A stretch of DNA of 6,923 bases, taken from the NCBI GenBank assembly GCA_021785155.1, contig JAJYGE010000002.1:1-6923 (forward strand), given 5' to 3'. Shown here piece after piece: positions 1 through 4,522 of this stretch. The notes beneath the pieces were generated by a model. The model was not told the DNA's origin. It saw only the letters and a program-made list of their open reading frames with translations, and did not search any database. Position numbers and translations under genes: made by a program. The stretch is from Planctomycetota bacterium. Lineage in GTDB: Bacteria > Planctomycetota > Phycisphaerae > WQYP01. Within the stretch, counting starts at the first letter, position 1. Each line of letters begins with the position of its first letter.

Positions 1-41
1 GGAAGGAGAGGCTTAAATGCGCTTACTACCTTGGCTGTGCA
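1..41. other. Short 3' flank of the pseudopilin gene
   Basis: This is the sequence just downstream of the pseudopilin stop codon (which reads on the minus strand at 42-44). I see no stem followed by a T-run on the minus strand, so the terminator, if any, lies outside the window. No gene is supported here. Confidence 0.5.
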
Positions 42-1052
42 TTACCAGGCGTAGTAGGTTGTCCCAACTCCGTTGCAGTAGTGCACCTTATAATTCCCCA
101 TTCCGACCCAGGACACAGATCCATCATTGTACAGATCATGCACGCCTTCCGGCAGATAGTTGTTGTTCGGAATATCCACATGGTTGGAGGCCGGTTGGTA
201 CGGAGAAAGGGATCCGCCAACCGCACCCCAATTTGCCTCTTGCCCCATTGTGCCCGAAGGGTTGGTCATGATCGCCACGTCTGACGCCAAAATTGTCCCG
301 GGAGCCGAGGTCACATTTTCGGCAGGCATGTGAGAAGTATCGGTATTGTAATAGGACCAACTGGCAATACTTAACTTGACCTTAAGCTTACCCTGCTGGT
401 AGAGGATATTCGAAAGATCGTATGCCGGACTATAACCTTGGGGAATGCCCGATGGCCCGACCGAACTGGAATTTGGGCCTAGCGGAACGTTACCACCCGT
501 TCCCCGATCCACCCAGTAACAATAACCGGAGTAGAAATTCCACTGTTTAAGCAGGCCGGTTGTCTTATCAAAATAGGATGGTGTTATCTGATCCGGCTGG
601 CTGATAACGCCCGGCTGCGTGCAGAAAAGCATGGTAATGCCGGCCGCATCAGGCTTCAAAATGCCGGGGCGGATTGATGACATCTCTTCGCTTGTGCCCG
701 CCGCTGTCAGCGCAAAATCATTGAAACTGCTGTAAAGTGGTGCCAGCCCCCAACCAGCAAATGTAGACGGCGAGTTAGGCCACCGGAATCCCCCCATCGG
801 CCACATTGACCCCGCATTGAGGGGATAGGCACCATATTCATTGGCGTATTCATGCATGGCAATACCGATCTGTCGGAGGTTCGAGGCACAGACAATTTGC
901 TCGGCCACATATTTCGCCCGAACCAGTGCCGGCAGCAGCAGGCTGATCAAGAGAGCGATGATGGAGATCACCACCAGTAACTCTATAAGCGTAAAGCCGG
1001 CAGGCCGCCGGGGTCCATGAGCACCTGTTCCAAAATGTTTGATTCGCAACAT
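42..1052 (-). CDS. Prepilin-type N-terminal cleavage/methylation domain protein (pseudopilin with DG-type C-terminal motif)
   Basis: Predicted 336-aa pseudopilin, exported and processed by a prepilin peptidase, and probably part of a type II secretion-like or surface fibre apparatus. Residues 1-19 form a basic leader ending in AG; the processing site is G19|F20 in [12 protein letters not shown], with the conserved Glu at mature position 5 (E24). Residues 20-42 are one hydrophobic helix. S57-NLRQIG-63 and the later [12 protein letters not shown] stretch are typical of the planctomycete/Lentisphaerae pseudopilin family. Near the C-terminus, NH (290-291) and [13 protein letters not shown] (303-315) resemble that family's H-X9-DG motif, but here His291 is 18 residues before the DG, so the match is loose. 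An in-frame ATG at 1103 exists, but the start at 1052 has a Shine-Dalgarno 7 nt upstream and gives a normal-length leader. It is a single-gene unit: the gene upstream has its own terminator. The substrate or partner is unknown. Confidence 0.9.
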   Translation of the reverse strand: MLRIKHFGTGAHGPRRPAGFTLIELLVVISIIALLISLLLPALVRAKYVAEQIVCASNLRQIGIAMHEYANEYGAYPLNAGSMWPMGGFRWPNSPSTFAGWGLAPLYSSFNDFALTAAGTSEEMSSIRPGILKPDAAGITMLFCTQPGVISQPDQITPSYFDKTTGLLKQWNFYSGYCYWVDRGTGGNVPLGPNSSSVGPSGIPQGYSPAYDLSNILYQQGKLKVKLSIASWSYYNTDTSHMPAENVTSAPGTILASDVAIMTNPSGTMGQEANWGAVGGSLSPYQPASNHVDIPNNNYLPEGVHDLYNDGSVSWVGMGNYKVHYCNGVGTTYYAW

Positions 1053-1059
1053 AACCAAG

Positions 1060-1065
1060 CTCCTT
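1060..1065 (-). promoter_or_regulatory. Ribosome binding site that sets the pseudopilin start at 1052
   Basis: On the minus strand AAGGAG lies 7 nt before the ATG at 1052-1050. The longer alternative start at 1103 has no comparable site and would add 17 residues ahead of the leader, so 1052 is preferred. Confidence 0.85.
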
Positions 1066-1073
1066 ATAAAATT

Positions 1074-1125
1074 GCGTTGCGTCGATATTGAGCAACGCGG
1101 CAAAATTCATCCCGCAGAATTGCGG
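1074..1125 (-). other. Two hairpins in the pseudopilin 5' leader
   Basis: A perfect 7-bp stem GCGTTGC/GCAACGC (1074-1080 with 1092-1098, 11-nt loop) sits 8 nt upstream of the Shine-Dalgarno. A second perfect 5-bp stem CCGCA/TGCGG (1112-1116 with 1121-1125, 4-nt loop) precedes it in the transcript. Neither is followed by a T-run, so they are not terminators. They could protect the mRNA end or modulate ribosome access. Function is inferred only from position. Confidence 0.5.
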
Positions 1126-1156
1126 TCAACTGATCTATCTATAAGAAACTCTAGCA

Positions 1157-1218
1157 TCATTGCCACCGCAATGGAAGTCCCATTTTTCATCAAAATCAGT
1201 GTATATTTTCGTCAAAAA
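1157..1218 (-). promoter_or_regulatory. Shared 62-bp upstream control element, copy 1 (pseudopilin gene)
   Basis: This segment aligns without gaps to 3754-3815 upstream of the PEP-CTERM gene, with 49 of 62 positions identical. It begins (minus strand) with a 23-bp exact block running 1218 to 1196, continues with TTGATGAAAAAT, and ends in GGCAATGA at the same spacing as the other copy. TTGACG (1215-1210) could be a -35 box, with TGATGA 17 bp later as a weak -10. TTGA-N-GAAAAT recurs 22 bp downstream inside the element, as in a tandem operator. The near edge is 104 nt before the start codon. The regulator is unknown. Confidence 0.65.
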
Positions 1219-1284
1219 AGGCAGGAAGCGGGGGAAAGCATTAATGAAATTCTCGCGGGCGGACCTTTATCCCGCCACTTTTTT

Positions 1285-1361
1285 TGTGGTGCATCCCGGC
1301 GCAGGGCCTGTCTGCCGAACCAGCCAATGCAGGTAATCCCGGTGTGCCGTGATGCACCACA
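1285..1361. repeat. Long imperfect inverted repeat between the two minus-strand genes
   Basis: TGTGGTGCATC (1285-1295) is the exact reverse complement of 1351-1361. The pairing continues inward over 1297-1303 with 1343-1349, with one mismatch (1296/1350) and one G-T wobble (1301/1345), giving a 19-position stem. Further short pairings inside (CCTG 1307-1310 with CAGG 1330-1333) are possible. A run of seven T (1279-1285) abuts the left arm on the plus strand, the wrong side for a terminator in either direction. It lies upstream of the pseudopilin control element and downstream of the PEP-CTERM terminator, so it may be a DNA site, a small structured RNA or a degenerate miniature element. Confidence 0.55.
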
Positions 1362-1396
1362 CGTTATTAACCGCCTGCCCGTGAACGATTACAAAC

Positions 1397-1426
1397 AAAA
1401 AAAGGGCGGAGCCGATGGCTCCGCCC
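1397..1426 (-). terminator. Intrinsic terminator of the PEP-CTERM gene
   Basis: On the minus strand a perfect 10-bp stem GGGCGGAGCC/GGCTCCGCCC with a 3-nt loop is followed directly by seven T (1403-1397). It starts about 30 nt after the stop codon of the 1457-3568 gene. It insulates that gene from the pseudopilin gene downstream, which therefore needs its own promoter. Confidence 0.92.
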
Positions 1427-1456
1427 TGGAATATGTATTTACCCTGTATTGCCGCA

Positions 1457-3568
1457 TCAGGCGGCAGGTTTGCGCCGCCGAATCAACAGCAAGCCCATAG
1501 CACCAACCGCCAGTAACGCCACGGCCGTCGGTTCTGGTACCGCCGCAACGGTCAGGGTTTCCGCAGTGGTCCCGATGGTGCCCAAGCTCAGAAGATAGTT
1601 GTTGCTGCCGACGGTGAGATTTTCCGTCAACGAACCGTTCGAGAAATCGAACGCCCCCGCAGTCAGTCCGCCTGGTGCACTGATCAGCGTATACTGCCCC
1701 GGAGTCAGTGATGTTGGACTCAACGATGGGAACATATCAATGGTGTTGGTTCCACTGATGCTGGCGGCACCGGCAAGCGTGAGTTCCTGTGCTGCCGTAC
1801 TGGTTAACGCCAACTCAATGGTGGAGCCGCCGGTTAATACCAGGCCTCCCAGATTGAGATTCATTCCCGTTGTACCCGCGGTAATATCGGGTTGCGGGTT
1901 GAATGTAGCACCTGAGGCAAGTTGAAGAGTGCTGTTGGCAATGGTCGCAGCCGTAATCGGACTTCCGTGCCCGACAAGCTGCAGGGTCATATTGGAATCC
2001 ACCACCGTCGGGCCGGTGTAAGTATTGGCACCGCCGGCCAAGGCGACCATGCCCGCGCCACCCTGGCTGTTTTCAACGGTCAATCCACCGGAGCCTGTTC
2101 CCGCAGTCAAGGGTACATAGACGTAGACGCCCGCCGATCCATTGGTATCGATGGTGGCACCGCCGCCATTGACAACAGCATCGGTAGTACCGCCCCCGCT
2201 GTTGGCGAACATAATGCCCCGGTTAAAGGCGGAACCGCCATTTTCCTGCAGGGTTCCACCGTTGAAGGTCAGCGTGACGCTTCCGAAGGTTGGCGTTGTG
2301 CCACCGCTGGAACCGTTTTCAATATTCACAACGGACAGCACGCCGCCGTTGAGATTGATATTGGTTGCCGTGCCAGATCCGCCACTGCTGATCGAACCGC
2401 TGCCATCGGTTGCGTTTACCGTGCCGCCGCTGATGGTCAGGTTGGTGGTGCCGCCAGCGGTAATCTGCCCGGTGTTAAGCGCCCCGCCGCTGATATTCAC
2501 GTCTGTGGTCGAACCGCTGCCGCTGGTTATTGAGGCGGAGCTATTGGTCGCCGAAACGGTACCACCGGTAATGGTCAGGTTGGTGGTGCCGAGGTTGGTA
2601 CCGCTGCCGGAGGTAATCTGCTTGGCGTTAAGCGTTGCGCTGGTCAGTGTTGCACCGTTGACGTTCACCTCGGTGGTCTGGCCGCTGTCGCTGGTTATTG
2701 AGGCGGAACCACTGGTTGCTGACACGGTACCGCTGTCAAGGTTCAAAATGCCGGTCTGGCCGGTTCCGCCACCGCCGGTATTGAACTGGTTTACGGTGAC
2801 GGTTCCTCCGGTATTGCCAGCACCGACATTCATCTCACCAATACCGTTGGTGAAACTTGAGTCGGTAAGCCACAGAATACCAGGTGACACTTTGACAGTT
2901 CCGCCGTTAACATTGAGCTCATTGCCGCTGGCCAGGCCGGTGCCGTAGTTAATCTGAATACGGGTGGCTTCGGAAAGTGTCCCCCCGCTGTTCACATTGA
3001 TAACACCTGGTGCCGCGCCCTCGCCAGCCGCAATATATCCTCCCTTGACGTAACCGCCTGTGCCGATGTTAAGAACTCCGTTATCGTAGACATCCGAAAT
3101 AGCGTCAGTTGCGGCACCACTGTACGCGCTGTTGTCGATCGTGATGTTCTGGAGCGTAAGCGACCCGCCGTTAACTGACAAACGTCCAGACTCGGTGAGC
3201 GTGTACGATCCGGTACCGGCACTTTGGAATGTATAGTTATTCAGTGCCGTGCTGCTGCCGACGACCAGACCATCGGCAGTAATACCGTTTGCCACTGAAA
3301 CAGTATAGCTGCCGCTTCCGGGGGCGATGAACCCGGCCAGATCGGCACTATTCCACACAACATCGGAAGAACCATTTGACCAATTAGCGGTCGTGGTATT
3401 CCATGTACCCGTGCCATTGCTGCCATTGGCCCCTTGCGATAAACCCGGGTCCCAATTGAGTTGGGTTGCTGCGGCGTTTGAAACGCCCAAGCCGGTGATG
3501 AGCAGCGCCGCCGCTCCCGCTGAAAGAACGGGGATACTTCTACGTGATTTGGAAGTGAATGTAAACAT
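1457..3568 (-). CDS. PEP-CTERM sorting domain surface protein with autotransporter-like beta-strand repeats
   Basis: Predicted 703-aa secreted protein anchored or sorted at the cell surface. Residues 1-34 are a signal peptide: basic KSRR (7-10), hydrophobic core about 13-29, likely cleavage after AAA (32-34). The body is Gly/Ser/Thr/Asn-rich beta-helix-like sequence with almost no Lys or Cys. Three related units begin at GTVSAT (280), GTVSAT (336) and GTVNAT (382); GGTL at about 437-440 follows the third. GGANTYTGPTVV (512-523) within GGLTVEN...LQL matches the autotransporter-associated beta-strand repeat pattern. The C-terminus is a canonical PEP-CTERM signal: VPEP (677-680), hydrophobic helix 681-696, then RRRK. 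In such proteins the tail is removed by an exosortase, which is not encoded here. The start at 3568 is chosen over the ATG at 3613 because AGGAG lies 8 nt upstream and the signal peptide then begins normally. A 6-bp hairpin (1450-1466) spans the stop codon. Role as adhesin or matrix protein is inferred. Confidence 0.9.
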   Translation of the reverse strand: MFTFTSKSRRSIPVLSAGAAALLITGLGVSNAAATQLNWDPGLSQGANGSNGTGTWNTTTANWSNGSSDVVWNSADLAGFIAPGSGSYTVSVANGITADGLVVGSSTALNNYTFQSAGTGSYTLTESGRLSVNGGSLTLQNITIDNSAYSGAATDAISDVYDNGVLNIGTGGYVKGGYIAAGEGAAPGVINVNSGGTLSEATRIQINYGTGLASGNELNVNGGTVKVSPGILWLTDSSFTNGIGEMNVGAGNTGGTVTVNQFNTGGGGTGQTGILNLDSGTVSATSGSASITSDSGQTTEVNVNGATLTSATLNAKQITSGSGTNLGTTNLTITGGTVSATNSSASITSGSGSTTDVNISGGALNTGQITAGGTTNLTISGGTVNATDGSGSISSGGSGTATNINLNGGVLSVVNIENGSSGGTTPTFGSVTLTFNGGTLQENGGSAFNRGIMFANSGGGTTDAVVNGGGATIDTNGSAGVYVYVPLTAGTGSGGLTVENSQGGAGMVALAGGANTYTGPTVVDSNMTLQLVGHGSPITAATIANSTLQLASGATFNPQPDITAGTTGMNLNLGGLVLTGGSTIELALTSTAAQELTLAGAASISGTNTIDMFPSLSPTSLTPGQYTLISAPGGLTAGAFDFSNGSLTENLTVGSNNYLLSLGTIGTTAETLTVAAVPEPTAVALLAVGAMGLLLIRRRKPAA
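2257..2731 (-). repeat. Internal degenerate tandem repeats in the PEP-CTERM gene
   Basis: The coding repeat units start at residues 280, 336, 382 and about 438, so the steps are 56, 46 and 56 residues. The DNA shows the same periods: a 26-bp stretch at 2514-2539 recurs at 2682-2707 with one difference (offset 168 = 3 x 56), and a 21-bp exact match at 2433-2453 recurs at 2571-2591 (offset 138 = 3 x 46). All offsets keep the reading frame, as expected for growth by unequal recombination. Confidence 0.8.
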
Positions 3569-3576
3569 GTCTCGTA

Positions 3577-3581
3577 CTCCT
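3577..3581 (-). promoter_or_regulatory. Ribosome binding site that sets the PEP-CTERM protein start at 3568
   Basis: AGGAG on the minus strand is 8 nt upstream of the ATG at 3568-3566. The upstream in-frame ATG at 3613 would add 15 residues (including a second hydrophobic patch) and has no good site before it. Confidence 0.85.
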
Positions 3582-3626
3582 AAAAAAAGAGAACCAACAA
3601 AAAAAATAACCAAAACTCAAAAACAC

Positions 3627-3651
3627 AATACTATTTAATTAAGTTAGTATT
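3627..3651 (-). other. AT-rich hairpin overlapping the end of the leader mini-ORF
   Basis: AATACTA (3627-3633) pairs exactly with TAGTATT (3645-3651) around an 11-nt loop. The last five codons of the 12-codon mini-ORF fall inside it. On the minus strand it is followed by T-rich sequence (TTTTTG, TTTTGG, then eight T), which resembles an attenuator or weak terminator, but the stem has only one G-C pair and is unlikely to terminate efficiently alone. Confidence 0.4.
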
Positions 3652-3677
3652 ATGTTGCCACTGCCGCATCCGTTCAT
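3639..3677 (-). CDS. Possible 12-aa leader peptide upstream of the PEP-CTERM gene
   Basis: The minus strand carries AAGGAGGT (3694-3687), the strongest Shine-Dalgarno in the window, 9 nt before an ATG at 3677. The frame reads MNGCGSGNIILT and stops at TAA (3641-3639), 70 nt before the PEP-CTERM start. It lies between the shared control element (3754-3815) and the structural gene, so it would be in the same transcript. The peptide has no run of one amino acid, so classical amino-acid attenuation is not suggested; its end overlaps a hairpin (3627-3651), so translating ribosomes could change the leader structure. The peptide itself has no recognised family. The strong ribosome site is what supports it; a chance purine run is the alternative. 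Confidence 0.4.
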   Translation of the reverse strand: MNGCGSGNIILT

Positions 3678-3753
3678 TATTTCACTACCTCCTTTTCTTT
3701 TCATGAGCCTCAAAAACTCACGAACAGATGCCATTGCAGATTACATTATGAAC

Positions 3754-3815
3754 TCATTGCCCGGCCAATACTAGTTCTAATTTTCTTCAATTTCAGTGTA
3801 TATTTTCGTCAAAAA
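3754..3815 (-). promoter_or_regulatory. Shared 62-bp upstream control element, copy 2 (PEP-CTERM gene)
   Basis: Ungapped match to 1157-1218 (49 of 62 identical). The exact 23-bp block is 3793-3815. Reading the minus strand: TTGACGAAAAT, then TTGAAGAAAAT 22 bp later, then GGCAATGA ending the element, all at the same spacing as in copy 1. TTGACG (3812-3807) with TGAAGA 17 bp downstream is a possible but poor sigma70-type promoter. The near edge is 185 nt from the start codon at 3568, leaving room for the mini-ORF leader. Confidence 0.65.
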
Positions 3816-3934
3816 TATAACGCGACGCATTGCGGCTAATATTATAGGACTTACTAATCCTGTCCCGTCCGGGCACCGGTAACGCGGGGAAAATATCCGG
3901 GCAAAATCGGCGCGGGCGAACGCGTAGCCGTACA

Positions 3935-3950
3935 CCGGCAGGCGGCCAAT
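3935..3950 (+). repeat. 16-bp interspersed repeat, left copy
   Basis: CCGGCAGGCGGCCAAT is identical to 6490-6505 on the other side of the GxGYxYP gene. The similarity trails on (AACTTGGCGC here, GACTCGTGGCGC there), and both are followed by a GCTTTC-containing stretch. It is one component of a multi-part intergenic repeat. Confidence 0.6.
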
Positions 3951-4039
3951 AACTTGGCGCGGGCTTTCTTACTCGCACTTCTTAGGGTGTGGCAATACAT
4001 CCGAACCAGTATACCGGGGCAACCCCATCCCACTGTTAG

Positions 4040-4071
4040 AACAGGGGAGCAGAGGAACAGGTGAGCAGGGG
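4040..4071 (+). repeat. Purine-rich 16-bp tandem duplication
   Basis: Two adjacent units, AACAGGGGAGCAGAGG and AACAGGTGAGCAGGGG, match at 14 of 16 positions. GAGCAGGGG (4063-4071) is the reverse complement of CCCCTGCTC (4159-4167) inside the neighbouring repeat, so the two could pair as a stem enclosing its core. Confidence 0.55.
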
Positions 4072-4079
4072 AAGGGGTA

Positions 4080-4182
4080 CCGCTGGGGGTTGCCTCATCT
4101 TGCGACAGCATCACTTTAGTTCCAGCCTTGTGCGCTCTACTGTTCAACTCTCCCCTGACCCCTGCTCTGCGGCAACAGCCGC
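4080..4182 (+). repeat. Intergenic repeat family, copy 1
   Basis: It begins CCGC-T-GGGGGTTGCC, carries the core TTGCGACAGCATCA (from 4100) and TTCCAGCCTT, then a pyrimidine-rich arm with CTACTGTTCAACTCTC and CTGCTCTGCGGC, and ends in the hairpin GCGGC-AACA-GCCGC (4169-4182). Copy 2 lies 168 bp further on with the same order of parts. No coding potential is convincing and the family is not one I recognise. Confidence 0.65.
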
Positions 4183-4248
4183 CGCCGCGTGTGCTGGCAC
4201 CGCGTGTTTTGCGCGGCAGTCGTCGGTGTTGAGGGAGTAGTAAGTAGA

Positions 4249-4349
4249 CCGCAGGGGTTGCTGCATCTTGCGACAGTATCATATAGTCCCAGCCTTAAGT
4301 GCTCTATTGCTCAACTCTCTACTATTCTCTGCTCTGCGGCGGACGCCGC
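4249..4349 (+). repeat. Intergenic repeat family, copy 2
   Basis: Same architecture as copy 1: CCGCAGGGGTTGC, the core TTGCGACAGTATCATATAG, CCCAGCCTT, CTCAACTCTCTACT, CTGCTCTGCGGC, then the hairpin GCGGC-GGAC-GCCGC (4336-4349). Its 29-bp core (4268-4296) matches copy 3 (6553-6581) at 26 of 29 positions, closer than its neighbour copy 1, which has an extra base in the core. Confidence 0.65.
4258..4287 (+). promoter_or_regulatory. Weak promoter candidate for the GxGYxYP gene
   Basis: TTGCTG (4258-4263) and TATAGT (4282-4287) are 18 bp apart on the plus strand, inside repeat copy 2. TATAGT is a reasonable -10 but TTGCTG is a poor -35. Transcription from here would give a leader of about 230 nt. 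No better candidate was seen closer to the start at 4523. Confidence 0.2.
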
Positions 4350-4396
4350 CGCCGCCACGGGTGCCCGGAAATATTGCCACGCCCACTGCTTATGCG

Positions 4397-4414
4397 GCAG
4401 ACAAAAAAGTCTGC
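4397..4414 (+). other. Small hairpin in the GxGYxYP leader
   Basis: GCAGAC (4397-4402) pairs exactly with GTCTGC (4409-4414) around a loop of six A. No T-run follows, so it is not a terminator for the plus strand. It lies 108 nt upstream of the start codon. Confidence 0.4.
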
Positions 4415-4511
4415 ACCAAAAAAGAACGACGGATAAGCCCCCGCCCGAGAATAGTTACGCGGAAGGCTTGTACGGAGCCGCTAGAATCAGTATTCTGCCC
4501 AGGGACCAAAT

Positions 4512-4515
4512 GGAG
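4512..4515 (+). promoter_or_regulatory. Ribosome binding site of the GxGYxYP gene
   Basis: GGAG lies 7 nt before the ATG at 4523. This start places the twin-arginine motif at residues 8-13, the expected position, and supports 4523 as the true start. Confidence 0.8.
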
Positions 4516-4522
4516 TAGATAA

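Larger units (their letters stand above)
3816..4522. other. Gene-free, repeat-filled interval between the divergent PEP-CTERM and GxGYxYP genes
   Basis: Roughly 700 bp without a convincing gene. The open frames here are short, lack ribosome sites, and run through repeats that recur in non-coding sequence at 6490-6640. Contents: a 16-bp repeat (3935-3950), a two-unit purine-rich tandem repeat (4040-4071), two copies of a repeat of about 100 bp (4080-4182 and 4249-4349), a small hairpin (4397-4414), and the ribosome site of the GxGYxYP gene. The stretch 3816-3934 and 3951-4039 shows nothing I can name. Confidence 0.6.

Noticed and set aside
1150..1180. Sigma54-type promoter (GG-N10-GC) upstream of the pseudopilin gene
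   Set aside because: Some PEP-CTERM genes elsewhere use sigma54, and GG-N10-GC can be found here, but the flanking bases do not fit TGGCAC/TTGCA and the PEP-CTERM gene's copy lacks the GC.
1255..1275. Hairpin GCGGG/CCCGC in the intergenic region
   Set aside because: Only five pairs in GC-rich sequence with an 11-nt loop and no T-run, which is expected by chance.
1039..1500. 153-aa plus-strand open frame across the intergenic region
   Set aside because: It overlaps the starts and ends of two real genes, reads through the terminator and the inverted repeat, and has no recognisable domain or ribosome site.
2142..2948. 268-aa plus-strand open frame antisense to the PEP-CTERM gene
   Set aside because: Its proline- and valine-rich, periodic sequence is the antisense image of the Gly/Thr/Asn repeats, it has no ribosome site, and the opposite strand encodes a clear signal peptide and PEP-CTERM tail.
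3854..4282. 142-aa minus-strand open frame between the divergent genes
   Set aside because: It is composed of repeat sequence whose other copies do not keep the frame, and it has no ribosome site or recognisable motif.
4080..4349. CRISPR-like array from the repeats at 168-bp spacing
   Set aside because: Only two adjacent copies, too long and too diverged, with related rather than unique sequence between them; no cas genes are present.
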